Source of the DNA: Salibacterium qingdaonense
Lineage (GTDB): Bacteria; Bacillota; Bacilli; Bacillales; Marinococcaceae
Reading direction: 5' to 3'
Length of the DNA: 64,000 bases
Assembly (NCBI RefSeq): GCF_900114715.1
Contig: NZ_FOTY01000008.1
Span: 41,899-105,898 of the forward strand
In this document: positions 16,766 through 25,769 of the stretch, one piece after another
Layout of the letters: every line of letters starts with the position of its first letter
Numbering within the stretch: the first letter of the stretch is position 1
Notes under the pieces: model-generated
What the model was told of the DNA's origin: nothing
Seen by the model: only the letters and a program-made list of their open reading frames with translations
Database searches by the model: none
Program-made: the position numbers and the translations under genes

Positions 16766-17449
16766 TTATTCTTCGGTTGTAATCTTCTGCACGAATCCTT
16801 CGCCCTGCACGTCCAGTTCTTGGGGTACTTTCAGAAGCAGTACACTGTAGCCGAGGTTCATACGGTCCCCGTGTCCCAATCCATCAGACTCATCGAACGG
16901 CACCATAGGAAACGCTTTTTTAAAACCGGCGTAGGTTCGTTCATTATCTTCTCCTGAATTCGTACGGACAGATAGAATGTCTTTCTGCTGTTCGAGGACC
17001 GGCGCGTATCCGGCCTTCGCCTGCTCGCCGTTTACCGTAGACGGTGACTGGTAATAAGCGGCTGTCGGATGATCGTAGGTTCCTTTTACATAATAAATAG
17101 GCAGATCGCTTATTGCCGCATTGACAATCAGTTCCTCCTCGACCGATTCCAGCTCCCACTCTCTCTGCAGGTAATCGTCATCGATGGCGTCCAGATTGCC
17201 GGTCTTGAACTGGTTCCGCAATGTCTCTGCCTCACTCTGCACATAGGACGGGGTCAGGGTTTCTTCGGGTGACGCCGCCCCGGTTAAAAAGATACTGTAA
17301 TGCGCGGTACTGATAAGGAGTACGAGTACGTAAGCGCCGAACACCCAGAACACTTTCCGCCCGGTTACCCATTCTTCCGACAGAATCCGCCTGCTCGTGA
17401 AAAAGGTCATCAGGATAAATATCAACAAAACGATGATTGCCAGTGTCAT
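16766..17449 (-). CDS. Membrane-anchored protein of the GntR-ABC operon
   Basis: 227 residues: two membrane segments (about 2-16 and 34-54) and a 170-residue polar domain predicted outside the cell. No named family recognised. Its start overlaps the permease stop by four bases (ATGA) and has a GGAGGTGAG site, so it is the fourth gene of the GntR-ATPase-permease operon and probably an accessory part of that transporter. Confidence 0.75.
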   Translation of the reverse strand: MTLAIIVLLIFILMTFFTSRRILSEEWVTGRKVFWVFGAYVLVLLISTAHYSIFLTGAASPEETLTPSYVQSEAETLRNQFKTGNLDAIDDDYLQREWELESVEEELIVNAAISDLPIYYVKGTYDHPTAAYYQSPSTVNGEQAKAGYAPVLEQQKDILSVRTNSGEDNERTYAGFKKAFPMVPFDESDGLGHGDRMNLGYSVLLLKVPQELDVQGEGFVQKITTEE

Positions 17450-18180
17450 TGTCTCACCTCCAGACGTTTCGCAAACAGAAGACCGGCGCCGAAGACGAGC
17501 ACCAGCATGCCAAATACTTTTACCGCAAACATCGGAAAAAATGACTCAAGGTACAAAAAGGATCTGAATTGTTCTGCAATGTCTGCTCCCCGAAGGGACA
17601 TTAAGCCGATCACAACAGCTGGAATCAGGAGCTTAAACGCACGGTGCCACTGGATGATGATACCGGCCAGATATCCTGCTGCCGTGGACAAAAGAACGTA
17701 ACCTGCCGCGGCAGCCGCTCCCGTAAGAAAAAGCCCCGGGCCGAACGCCGTGCTCAAAATCACGTTGTCATGAATGTAATAAGCAAGCACACGGATAAGA
17801 AATCCGGATAAAGCCGCCGTGATACCGCCTGCTGCACTGACCGCACATAAAAACAAAATGGTCGAAAGATGGCTCGTGAGCCTATTCGTCACAAACAGAA
17901 AATCGTCTTCCCGGTACGCTTTCGTTGTAATATTAAGCGAACACAAAAATCCCCACAGCATCGTAAATACAATGACAAAATCCGACGAATAGGTGTCCAT
18001 CGTGACATCGAATCCCTCTTGAAACGTAGACGTCGTCACCGTACTGAAAATGGTGGACGACAGCAGCACAGCAAACAGCTGCAGCAGAAGCAGCGAACTT
18101 AGTATCTCCGTGAAAGCACGGCATTTGAACGTAAAAAGACGGCCGATCGCCGTCGTCCTGTTAACGACGTTCGAGGACAT
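17446..18180 (-). CDS. ABC transporter membrane subunit (YtrC/D-like)
   Basis: About 244 residues with six hydrophobic segments; no strong motif, as usual for this type. The coding region begins inside the ATPase gene (overlap of some 20 bases) with AAAGGAG upstream; TTG 18186, ATG 18183 and ATG 18180 are alternatives. Partner of the ATPase encoded just upstream. Confidence 0.78.
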   Translation of the reverse strand: MSSNVVNRTTAIGRLFTFKCRAFTEILSSLLLLQLFAVLLSSTIFSTVTTSTFQEGFDVTMDTYSSDFVIVFTMLWGFLCSLNITTKAYREDDFLFVTNRLTSHLSTILFLCAVSAAGGITAALSGFLIRVLAYYIHDNVILSTAFGPGLFLTGAAAAAGYVLLSTAAGYLAGIIIQWHRAFKLLIPAVVIGLMSLRGADIAEQFRSFLYLESFFPMFAVKVFGMLVLVFGAGLLFAKRLEVRQ

Positions 18181-19063
18181 CATCAATGCTCCTTTCTTTT
18201 TTCGCTGTTAGATAAACGGCGGCCTGCACGGGAGGCACGGTGGAGAGCGTGATACCGTTTTGACTCATCTCCCGGCGTTCCGCTTCGGAAAAGTCATTCT
18301 CCACGATCACGTATTCCTCTCCGGCTGCGGCCGATGCCGAATGCAGCACCTGATGCCGCTTCGTCCACTGGGTCAGAAGCGTCTGCTCCCCTGTCAGCCC
18401 GATCAGTTTCTCCCGCATGTCATCCATGGAAACGTGCAGCTGAATGCGTCCCTCATCGATCAGGATGACATCCTCGAGCAGTTCTTCCACTTCCTCTACA
18501 TGATGGCTCGAAAGAATGATCGTGCGCGGATGAGCGATATATTCTTTCAGCATCACGCGGAACATATCCGAACGTACCGCGGCGTCCATCCCTGTCATCG
18601 GTTCATCGAGCAGCGTAACCGGACAGCGCGCCGCCAGCCCGAAGATCATGTTGAACGTGCTCTTCTTTCCTTTGGATAGTTTTTTATGTATATCTTTTTT
18701 GTTCAGCCCAAAGTAATCAAACAGCGTTTCCGGCAGCGTCTCATCCCAGTTTTCATAGAACCGTTTCCCTTCCTGCAGCAGTTCGCCGAGCGACAGCGCC
18801 GCCGGCCAGTTCATCGACTCATCGATGAAAATACTATTCGCCGACACCTGCAGATTATCAAATGATGGCTCTCCATCAACGTGGAGGCTCCCTGCACTCG
18901 GTCTTATAAATCCGGCCGCCGTTTTCAGAAGCGTTGTCTTACCGGCACCGTTGCGGCCGATCAACCCGGTAATCGTGTGTTCCGGTATCGAAAACGACAC
19001 GTCATCGAGCGCTGTCTTTCTGCGGTAGGTTTTGGTCAGCTGCTCTGCCTGTATGACACTCAT
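18161..19063 (-). CDS. ABC transporter ATPase (YtrB-like)
   Basis: 300 residues. Walker A GRNGAGKTTLLK (about residues 38-49), signature region KLSKGKKSTFNMIFGLAARC (an SxGxK variant of LSGGQ), Walker B PVTLLDEPMTGMD and the H-loop ILSSHHVEE. The SKGKK signature and the position after a short GntR regulator are typical of the YtrA/YtrB group linked to cell-wall antibiotic response. C-terminal 80 residues form an extra domain. Start overlaps the GntR stop by four bases. Confidence 0.9.
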   Translation of the reverse strand: MSVIQAEQLTKTYRRKTALDDVSFSIPEHTITGLIGRNGAGKTTLLKTAAGFIRPSAGSLHVDGEPSFDNLQVSANSIFIDESMNWPAALSLGELLQEGKRFYENWDETLPETLFDYFGLNKKDIHKKLSKGKKSTFNMIFGLAARCPVTLLDEPMTGMDAAVRSDMFRVMLKEYIAHPRTIILSSHHVEEVEELLEDVILIDEGRIQLHVSMDDMREKLIGLTGEQTLLTQWTKRHQVLHSASAAAGEEYVIVENDFSEAERREMSQNGITLSTVPPVQAAVYLTAKKERSIDDVLERR

Positions 19064-19431
19064 TGTTTCTTCCTCTCCTCTCTTACCATCTGCATCATTT
19101 CCTCCTCCGGCACATCCAGCCGGTCCGCTTCCTGCACGAGGTCCGAAATCATCTTTTTCAGCGTATGCGACCGGCGCTTCTCGATGACTTTCTCGCGCGC
19201 CTCTTCGGCGACAAATTTGCCCATGCCGCGCCTGTCGTACAGTATGCCATCCTCCGCCAGCTTCGTCAGCCCCTTCGCCGCCGTCGCTGGATTGATTGTG
19301 AAGCGCTCCGCCAGTTTGTACTGCGAATACACGTGATCATGCGGCCGCAGCTGTTCTTTCAAGATCTCCGCTTCAATCCACTGGGCAATCTGTAGATAAA
19401 TCGGCCTCGAATCGTCTGATGAAAAAATCAC
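19060..19431 (-). CDS. GntR-family regulator, YtrA subfamily
   Basis: 123 residues: winged helix at about 10-78 (RPIYLQIAQWIEAEILKEQL, YSQYKLAERFTINPATAAKG, LTKLAEDGILYDRRGMGKFV) and only a short C-terminal helix pair, the size of YtrA-type GntR proteins. Starts at GTG 19431 after GGGGAGG. First gene of a four-gene overlapping operon and probably its autorepressor, given the operator at the promoter. Confidence 0.92.
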   Translation of the reverse strand: MIFSSDDSRPIYLQIAQWIEAEILKEQLRPHDHVYSQYKLAERFTINPATAAKGLTKLAEDGILYDRRGMGKFVAEEAREKVIEKRRSHTLKKMISDLVQEADRLDVPEEEMMQMVREERKKQ

Positions 19432-19455
19432 AGCCTCCCCTACTTTCTAAGTCAG

Positions 19456-19503
19456 TGCATTAGTCATGTAATGCAGTATATAATAAATGGAAAGAAACGT
19501 CAA
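19456..19503 (-). promoter_or_regulatory. Promoter and operator of the GntR-ABC operon
   Basis: On the minus strand -35 TTGACG (19503-19498) and -10 TATACT (19480-19475) are exactly 17 bases apart. The inverted repeat TGCATTA (19456-19462) and TAATGCA (19469-19475) starts at the -10 and covers the start site, the expected place for a YtrA-type repressor. Confidence 0.8.
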
Positions 19504-19548
19504 TACTGTGTCTCTAAAGGAAACAATGAGGAGCGTTTTTGAAAAAAG

Positions 19549-19842
19549 TGACGCTTAACGTCTTTCTAACCCTCACCATTCGGGGATTTGGACAAAAAAG
19601 TAACGCTTAGATGCCGTCTAAGCGTTACAATACCGAAATGTTTTTTCCAAAGTGCACTTTAGAAAAAAAAAAGAATTCTTTTATGGACACTTCCCGCAGC
19701 AAAATGTCCCCTAATTTGGTTTACCGGACAGTCTGCCAGGGAAAATGACCAGTATTTTTACGTTACAGACATTCTGCCACCTGGATCCCGTGAAAATGTC
19801 TTTAATCCACATGTACCGGACATTTTACAAACCAAAGTGTCC
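19549..19842. repeat. Composite box array D
   Basis: Between divergent genes. First part: TGACG, 17, CCTCA, 25, TAACG, 17, CGTTA. Middle: AAAGTGCACTTTAGAA. Second part: GGACA, 15, TGTCC, 16, GGACA, 15, TGACC, 16, AGACA, 25, TGTCT, 16, GGACA, 15, TGTCC. Fifteen intervals, all 15, 16, 17 or 25 apart from the central joint. A degenerate TGTCT/GGAGC pair 16 bases apart precedes it from 19509. Confidence 0.88.
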
Positions 19843-19957
19843 ATTACTTCTGCCGGGCCGTCAGCTGTCCCTGATAGAAAAATATGTAATTCTGTGTTAC
19901 CCTGCGGATATCGATATTGTTTGCTTTGTCAAACAAAGGAGAAGGAGTGCATGTAAC

Positions 19958-20356
19958 ATGAATTTATGGCTGGAACTTACTCTGGTGATTGGAGGATTTT
20001 TTACTCTGTTCGGTGTCCTTCCCGCTCTTGTACGCCGGTGGATGAACGCGGACAGGCAGAAGATATCTTCTGATGATCACGTGAACGAGTTTCATAAGAA
20101 GGGAAATTGGGCAATACGCATTGTGATGCTCGTTTCTATACTTGCCAACTTTACTTTTTTCCAAAATACCCCTTTCTTCCCTTTGGTCGTGTTAGCCGGT
20201 TGTATAATGCTTAGTTACGTATTTCAGGCTTACATAGAATGGAAACATACCGATAATCCTGCCAACTACAAAGCCAGTCTCATGCAGCTTACGCTTATCG
20301 GCGCCGCCTTTTTTTACGCCTTTTACTGGATTGAAATATCACCGATTATCGGTTGA
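19958..20356 (+). CDS. DUF4181-like membrane protein (copy 1)
   Basis: 132 residues, four membrane segments. The C-terminal part (YIEWKHTDNPANYKASLMQL) matches the second copy at 26015-26479 (YMKWRHAKNRANYKAYLLNV), and both fit the DUF4181 pattern known from Bacillaceae. Function unknown. Start chosen at 19958; a tandem AAAGGAGAAGGAG lies upstream and an ATG seven bases earlier opens onto an immediate stop. Confidence 0.8.
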   Translation: MNLWLELTLVIGGFFTLFGVLPALVRRWMNADRQKISSDDHVNEFHKKGNWAIRIVMLVSILANFTFFQNTPFFPLVVLAGCIMLSYVFQAYIEWKHTDNPANYKASLMQLTLIGAAFFYAFYWIEISPIIG

Positions 20357-20422
20357 ACCAACTATTTCTAAATAAGAATCAAAAGTCCGGACGATGCCTG
20401 ACACCAGTTGCCCGGGTGCCGG

Positions 20423-20791
20423 TCATTCCCTTTTTTCCAGCATGGACCGGGTGAGATACCGGAACATCAGAACCCCGCCGATAAAAATAGAAGCGGTGAC
20501 CGCTACTGTGACATCACGGCCGAACGGTTTAAACCAAGAAGCGTCGTCTGCGATCAGAATGTTCCCGAGAAAAAGCGACAATCCCGCGCTCAGCACGAGA
20601 ACGGGAACAATCGCGCGGATATCGGCATACGACACGGCCGCTCCGGTGAGGAGCAGATAGATAAAAACGCCCGGCATCAAAAACGAGGCCTCCTCCCCGG
20701 CGAGGTGCTGCGTGTATTCGTAAAAATGAAACAAAAACCCAGCCGGCACGCACGCCAACACGAACCCGGCGGCTGTAATAAACGTTTTCAT
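20423..20791 (-). CDS. Small membrane protein, unrecognised
   Basis: 122 residues with four hydrophobic segments (about 4-24, 40-58, 62-82, 92-110). The start at 20791 follows AGAGGAG. It lies 20 bases after the next small membrane protein gene on the same strand, so the two form a pair. No family recognised. Confidence 0.68.
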   Translation of the reverse strand: MKTFITAAGFVLACVPAGFLFHFYEYTQHLAGEEASFLMPGVFIYLLLTGAAVSYADIRAIVPVLVLSAGLSLFLGNILIADDASWFKPFGRDVTVAVTASIFIGGVLMFRYLTRSMLEKRE

Positions 20792-20810
20792 GATGTAGAA
20801 TTCTCCTCTC

Positions 20811-21029
20811 TTATAGCAGCAAAACCACCCACGGACTGAGAAGAAGTGCCAAACTGACAATCCCCAGTTTCCAGCTGAGCAGCAACGCGGCTGCAATCAT
20901 GGAAAATACGCCGCTGATCAGCGTCAGCAGGATGGTTATGGCAAACCCGTAATCCTGCGGCCAGAACCACCATGATATCAAACCGACCGCGAAAATCAAC
21001 CAGCATACAACATACGGAAGCCACCGCAT
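20811..21029 (-). CDS. Small membrane protein, unrecognised
   Basis: 72 residues, two to three membrane segments rich in Trp (WLPYVVCWLIFAVGLISWWF). The start at 21029 has AGAGGAG eight bases upstream; an ATG at 21062 lacks a site. First gene of a two-gene unit with the membrane protein ending at 20423. Confidence 0.6.
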   Translation of the reverse strand: MRWLPYVVCWLIFAVGLISWWFWPQDYGFAITILLTLISGVFSMIAAALLLSWKLGIVSLALLLSPWVVLLL

Positions 21030-21145
21030 CCATCTCACTCCTCTCCACTCTTGTTCATTCATTTTAACATAATGATCTTATCATTTATTTACAGCATGAT
21101 GAAAGATTGGTAGGATATTGATGAAAGGTGGAAGGAAAGATCGAG

Positions 21146-21634
21146 ATGAAAAACATGATAAGATTCGTTATTGGGCTTAGTTTTATATTTTACCTGTGTG
21201 TCATCATCCTGCTTTTGTTTATAGAAGCCAGGGGATATATGACCGCATCGGGTATGAGTGTTCTGGAGTATGCCGCAATCTCCTCCAACATTATTCCCTT
21301 TAAGACAATAGGTACATATATACAAGCTATGTTTACCGGCAGCATGAACATAGATATTCCGGTTAAAAACCTTATCGGTAACGTGTTGGTGCTGCTGCCG
21401 CTCGGCTTGTACCTGCCGTTTTTCATAAAATCATTAAGAAAAATCGGTGCGTTCACCATAACGCTGCTCGCCGTTTCTTTTTTGATTGAAATCCTGCAGC
21501 TGGTAATGAGGAGAGGAACGTTTGATATCGATGATGTGATTCTTTATATGCTTGGCGCGTGGCTGGGATTTGCACTTTGGAAAACGAAACCGGTGAAGAT
21601 AATCGTCCGGTATCTCGAAAAAAATGAACGGTAG
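21146..21634 (+). CDS. VanZ family protein
   Basis: 162 residues, four to five membrane segments. VanZ pattern present: SSNIIPFKTI, NLIGNVLVLLPLGLYLPF, and EILQLVMRRGTFDIDDVILY. VanZ from enterococci gives low-level teicoplanin resistance; chromosomal relatives in Bacilli have unknown roles in the envelope. Start at 21146 after GGAAGGAAAG; a GTG at 21128 is possible but less well placed. Confidence 0.9.
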   Translation: MKNMIRFVIGLSFIFYLCVIILLLFIEARGYMTASGMSVLEYAAISSNIIPFKTIGTYIQAMFTGSMNIDIPVKNLIGNVLVLLPLGLYLPFFIKSLRKIGAFTITLLAVSFLIEILQLVMRRGTFDIDDVILYMLGAWLGFALWKTKPVKIIVRYLEKNER

Positions 21635-21655
21635 ATGGCGCTAAGGGTCACAATG

Positions 21656-21969
21656 AGACGTGTAACGGAGAAATGTGCATCTTAGCGCGCTGCTACCCAT
21701 CACAATCCGGTCAGCGCGGCAGAAAAGTGACTCTTAGAATCTGCCTAAGCGTCACAACCCCTCTTTGTTTGCTTCAAAGTGCATTTTAGAAACGACATCC
21801 GAGCTGAGACTGGACACTTTCCACTGCGAAATGTCCAGTATTTTTATGTTACAGACATTTTTTCTGCAAATCCTGTAAAAGTGTCTCTAATCCTTATTTA
21901 CCGGACATGATCCGCGCCAACATGTCCACAACCTGAATGTTACGGACATTTTCCACCCCAAAGTGTCCA
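21656..21969. repeat. Composite box array E
   Basis: Between convergent genes. First part contains GGTCA, TAACG, CATCA, 25, TGACT, 17, CGTCA. Middle: AAAGTGCATTTTAGAA. Second part: GGACA, 15, TGTCC, 16, AGACA, 24, TGTCT, 16, GGACA, 15, TGTCC, 16, GGACA, 15, TGTCC. Same order of parts as arrays C and D. Confidence 0.85.
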
Positions 21970-21970
21970 C

Positions 21971-22010
21971 AAAAAAGCCCCCGGCACTGCGTGCGCCGGG
22001 AGCCTTCCTT
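21971..22010 (-). terminator. Terminator of the aldo/keto reductase gene
   Basis: On the minus strand GGCTCCCGGCGCACGC pairs with a GTGCCGGGGGC arm and is followed by six T residues, directly after the stop at 22015. Confidence 0.82.
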
Positions 22011-22014
22011 CCGA

Positions 22015-23004
22015 TTACATCATGTTCAACATCCACTGCGGATACGGGGTGCGTGGTTCGCTGATTTCGGTAAGACGGTCGTATTCATCCTGGGTCAGCT
22101 CGATTTCAGCTGCTTTCAGGTTGGATTTCAGCTGTTCGGTTTTTCTCGAGCCAATCAACACAGAGGACACGGCCGGGCGTTCCATGAGCCAGGCGAGCGC
22201 CACTTCCGCCGGCCCGACGCCATGGTTGCTGCCGATTTCGGTCAGGTTGTCGACAATCTCATTGGCCACTTTTTTATCCGGTACCGGCGGGAAGTCTTCC
22301 AGATCCGACGTGGCAAAACGGCTGTCGGTTTCTTTATCATTTCTATATTTGCCGGTCAGATAGCCGCCGTTTAACGGACTCCATACAAGAATACCCATGC
22401 CTTCTTCTTCGGCAAGCGGTACGACTTCATGCTCAATGTCGCGGTTGATCAGGCTGTAATGCATCTGCGCGGACGCGTAACGCGGCCAGCCGTTGCGGTC
22501 GGAGATGCCAAGCCCTTTGGCGATCTGCCAGGCGGCATGGTTGGACATACCGATGTAGCGGACTTTGCCCTGATTCACCAGATCCTCCAGCGTCCGCAGC
22601 GTTTCTTCAAGCGGCGTATTCTCGTCAAACGCGTGCAGCTGATACAAATCGATGTAGTCGGTACCAAGCCGGCGGAGGCTGTTTTCCACCGAATTCATGA
22701 TGTGAAAACGACTCAGGCCGCGGTCGTTCACGTCATCACTCATTGCCCCCATCACTTTTGTGGCGATGACGAGATCCTGGCGCCGGTTTTTCACCGCTTT
22801 GCCGAGCATCTCCTCCGACACGCCGTAGCTGTACACGTCGGCAGTATCAAACAGGTTAATGCCGGCATCAATGGACATGTCGACCATCTCGTCCGCCCGC
22901 TTCTGATCTTCAAATCCTATGCTCCAATCGTCGCCGAACGTCATTGTTCCAAAGGACAGTGCACTCACTTTCAAGCCGGTATTTCCAAGTTTGTTATACT
23001 TCAC
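22015..23004 (-). CDS. Aldo/keto reductase
   Basis: 329 residues, NADPH-dependent oxidoreductase of the AKR superfamily (Tas/YajO/IolS-like). Catalytic set visible: Asp and Tyr in FDTADVYSYGVSEEMLG (about residues 52-60), Lys in VIATKVMG, His in YQLHAFDENTP. C-terminal cofactor region SSVLIGSRKTEQLKSNL. The start is the GTG at 23004, preceded by AAGGAGG at seven bases; no other start fits. Single gene with terminator. Substrate not predictable. Confidence 0.93.
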   Translation of the reverse strand: MKYNKLGNTGLKVSALSFGTMTFGDDWSIGFEDQKRADEMVDMSIDAGINLFDTADVYSYGVSEEMLGKAVKNRRQDLVIATKVMGAMSDDVNDRGLSRFHIMNSVENSLRRLGTDYIDLYQLHAFDENTPLEETLRTLEDLVNQGKVRYIGMSNHAAWQIAKGLGISDRNGWPRYASAQMHYSLINRDIEHEVVPLAEEEGMGILVWSPLNGGYLTGKYRNDKETDSRFATSDLEDFPPVPDKKVANEIVDNLTEIGSNHGVGPAEVALAWLMERPAVSSVLIGSRKTEQLKSNLKAAEIELTQDEYDRLTEISEPRTPYPQWMLNMM

Positions 23005-23179
23005 AACACGACCTCCTTCTATTTTGGAAGCTGCCTGATGATTCTTCCCCAAAATTATCAGAAAAAAACACCCACCCCAAACATCCTGCTCACTATCTTG
23101 TAAAAAGGAACTCACTGACGCCATAGATAATCCAGCAGCACTGTGATACGGTGACATTGTGGAAATATTTATGTAATAA

Positions 23180-23345
23180 TCAGATGAACAGACCAAGGAA
23201 CGGATGGATGTTAACAAACCTGCTGTGAAGCCGTGAAGCGGCCTCCTCTGGATGCATCGCTCCTATTTCTTTCTCATACCAATCGACGAGTGCCTGAATG
23301 GCTTCCGGGACATGGAAAGGAGGCGTTGTCCGAATCAATTTCTCC
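23180..23345 (-). pseudogene. Remnant of a Fic-family protein gene
   Basis: On the minus strand the frame running from about 23345 to the TGA at 23180 reads EKLIRTTPPFHVPEAIQALV, then DWYEKEIGAMHPEEAASRLH and SRFVNIHPF, which is the segment preceding the HxFxDGNGR catalytic motif of Fic AMP-transferases. Immediately after IHPF the sequence leaves the family and stops, so the catalytic DGNGR is missing, and no N-terminal part is present. About 50 codons survive. The rest of 23005-23575 shows no other gene. Confidence 0.6.
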
Positions 23346-23575
23346 TAAAATGATATGACAAACGTTTTGGATTACGTTTTCCGTCAAAGTGGTGTCCAAA
23401 AGCGACTTGACACAAAGAAATGACGTTTACATAAACTATACATATTCTAACTCGATGTTTTGAAATAATCTCCATACATGATACAGTTACCACATAAAAA
23501 AGGGCAGAAGCGGCTGTGAACTATCCCTGCCTATCGGACGACGCGGACGACCTTTTTTAATGAGGAGCGATATAA

Positions 23576-23770
23576 ATGCCTTCTGCTTTCAACTATCTTT
23601 TTAAGGCCTTTTTTATTCTATCCGGTTTATCTATGTTAATCTTCATTATTATTTTAGATAAAAATCTCACTGGATACATTTTGTTTTTCATGTTTTTTAT
23701 AGTGGCAATCATTTTATTTGTAATCGGATCTAAAAAATATAAAGAAGAAAAAGAGCCTCCTGAGAGCTAA
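23576..23770 (+). CDS. Small two-span membrane protein
   Basis: 64 residues with two membrane segments (about 8-27 and 31-50) and a charged KKYKEEKEPPES tail. Good GAGGAG site and a terminator right at the stop (23753-23793). No family recognised. Confidence 0.7.
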   Translation: MPSAFNYLFKAFFILSGLSMLIFIIILDKNLTGYILFFMFFIVAIILFVIGSKKYKEEKEPPES

Positions 23771-23793
23771 CATATTCAGGAGGTTCTTTTTAT
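23753..23793 (+). terminator. Terminator overlapping the gene end
   Basis: AGCCTCCTGA pairs with TCAGGAGGTT around the stop codon region, followed by a TTCTTTTTAT tract. Confidence 0.75.
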
Positions 23794-23856
23794 CATTCTT
23801 TTCTTGTTTATATCAGACTCTCTATCCAAACAATCATCCTGTCTTTTATGCCTCTG

Positions 23857-24717
23857 TTATATCCATGTCCCTTCCGCTGTCACAAACACATGACCACCTA
23901 CTTGAATGGAAAAGGAGCTTTCTTTTTCAGCGGCGACGTGCAGCAGGGAGGGACGTCCGACAGGTAGCCCCTGCTCCACCTTATAGTGCAAATTAGTGTT
24001 TTTAAAATAACTATGTTGGAGCAGCCAGGCGGCGAGATTGCCGTTGGCGCTGCCGGTGGCGGGGTCCTCGAGATGGCCGGAAGTGAACATAAATACCCGC
24101 ACGTACAGATCGTTATCCGCGTGTACCGGCTCCGGGGCGAACACGAGAAGGTTCGCGTCCCCGATCTCATCAAGAATCTCGTCATACAAACGGTGCTCCA
24201 CGCGGCAGCGGTCCACAGCTTCCCGTGTGGCGAGCGGTACAATGATGCTCGGCAGTCCCGTTGATACCGACTGCACCGGATACGCTGCCTCGATATCCGC
24301 TTGACTGATCTGCAGGGTATCGGCGAGGCGGGCGGCATCCAGCACGTCATGAAACGCCGGCTCGTTCTGCGTCATCCAGCCTCGTTCCCCTTCAAAAACA
24401 ACCGGCACCTGCCCGACGTTGAGATTCAGCAGCACCTGATCCGTAGAATGGTCTTCCATAAACCGGCGGATCACATATGCCGTGCCAAGCGATGGATGGC
24501 CGGCAAACGGAATTTCTGCATCCGGGGTGAAAATTTTCACATCATAGCCGCCATTCCCTCGGCGTCCCGACATGATAAAGGTCGTTTCGGAGAAGTTCAT
24601 TTCTTTAGCAATCTGCTGCATCTCTTCCTGACTTATATCGGCATCCGGCTGAAACACCGCCAATTGATTGCCCTGGTACTTGTCTTCGGCAAACACATCC
24701 ACGATATGAAAATGCAT
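23857..24717 (-). CDS. PhzF family isomerase
   Basis: 286 residues. PhzF-fold proteins isomerise small acids; the catalytic Glu is in EMNFSETTFI (about residue 45), and the twin-barrel motifs IPFAGHPSLGTAYVIRR (about 70-86) and EDPATGSANGNLAAWLL (about 215-232) are present. Start at 24717 after AAAGGAGAG. No phenazine genes nearby, so this is one of the many family members of unknown substrate. Confidence 0.9.
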   Translation of the reverse strand: MHFHIVDVFAEDKYQGNQLAVFQPDADISQEEMQQIAKEMNFSETTFIMSGRRGNGGYDVKIFTPDAEIPFAGHPSLGTAYVIRRFMEDHSTDQVLLNLNVGQVPVVFEGERGWMTQNEPAFHDVLDAARLADTLQISQADIEAAYPVQSVSTGLPSIIVPLATREAVDRCRVEHRLYDEILDEIGDANLLVFAPEPVHADNDLYVRVFMFTSGHLEDPATGSANGNLAAWLLQHSYFKNTNLHYKVEQGLPVGRPSLLHVAAEKESSFSIQVGGHVFVTAEGTWI

Positions 24718-24837
24718 CAACAACTCTCCTTTCCCCGCCCCCTTTATACGGAGGCGGTACGGCATAATGATAGAGATTCCTTAACAGAAGAAAGCATGGA
24801 CGAAGGTTAAGCAGTGAAAGTAGACGACCTGCAGCAC

Positions 24838-25176
24838 CTAGCGGAAGAACAGGAAGGATGTCAGGATAAACGCTGCCGGGATAACAATCAAGCCTGCTTT
24901 GTCTGCTCTCGAATACCGCTTGGACCCTTTTCCGGTGATAAAAGGCAGAACCATCGATCCTGTGATTCCCGCGAAAAGAAAGCCGGCCGCCAGAAAGACA
25001 TACCCCATGGCTTCAAATCCCCGCGCTACCAGCAAGGCATACAAAATAATGATAACAGCCGCCGCCACGGTCACAAGAGATGCGGTATAAAAACGACCGC
25101 TTTTCCTGGCGAGAATCAAGACAAAGCTGAAGAGCAGCAACCCAAGAAATAGTCCAACAGCGAAAACAGCGTACAC
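24838..25176 (-). CDS. Small membrane protein (possibly YesK-like)
   Basis: 112 residues, four hydrophobic segments. The start is the GTG at 25176, eight bases after AAGGAGG; the overlapping ATG is in another frame. C-terminal DKAGLIVIPAAFILTSFLFF resembles the small YesK-type membrane proteins, but this is a weak impression. It follows the next membrane protein by 22 bases on the same strand. Confidence 0.6.
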   Translation of the reverse strand: MYAVFAVGLFLGLLLFSFVLILARKSGRFYTASLVTVAAAVIIILYALLVARGFEAMGYVFLAAGFLFAGITGSMVLPFITGKGSKRYSRADKAGLIVIPAAFILTSFLFFR

Positions 25177-25198
25177 AGCATCTTCCTCCTTCGTTTTT

Positions 25199-25678
25199 TT
25201 ACCCGGAATAAACGATCCGGGTGTTGACTTTTTTCCATAAATACCAGACCGTATAGGCGACAAATAAAAGCCAGATGCCGTGGTGGGCGGCAAAGGTCCA
25301 GAAACTCCAGAACAGGCTTTCCACAAAGCCGGTTCCCGACATCACAGCGGTAATCAACAGAAAGAGGAAGGTGAACATGGAAAAGACGTAATGCACCACG
25401 AGCGAAGTCGAGCGGTTTAACACCGATGTTACCCAAAGCAGCGCGGCGAACACGGCCGCCGCTGCCACAAGGTTGACCGCGAGTACAAAACCGGGGGACA
25501 ACCCGATCACCGCACCGGCAGCCGGATCATATCCTTCCAGTTCGGTGCCCAGGTATTCCTTGAATCGGTCATGGGCCATCCGCCGCCTCGCACCGACAAA
25601 GCCAAGCACCATCCAGACGAGAAGAAGTACCGCCGCGGTCATCCGAAAACCCGCGCTTGAAGACAGCGTATCACGCAT
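25199..25678 (-). CDS. Membrane protein, unrecognised
   Basis: 159 residues with four predicted membrane segments (about 12-30, 62-82, 95-115, 128-148) and a C-terminal basic tail. Contains RRRMAHDRFKEYLGTELEGY between segments one and two. No family recognised. Forms a pair with the gene ending at 24838. Confidence 0.68.
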   Translation of the reverse strand: MRDTLSSSAGFRMTAAVLLLVWMVLGFVGARRRMAHDRFKEYLGTELEGYDPAAGAVIGLSPGFVLAVNLVAAAAVFAALLWVTSVLNRSTSLVVHYVFSMFTFLFLLITAVMSGTGFVESLFWSFWTFAAHHGIWLLFVAYTVWYLWKKVNTRIVYSG

Positions 25679-25769
25679 CCTTCATTCATCCCTTCGTCGT
25701 ATGTATCGGATAGATTCCGTGCTTCCAGCTATATGCGCCCGGATCCCGATAATTGACCACTCACGTCTT

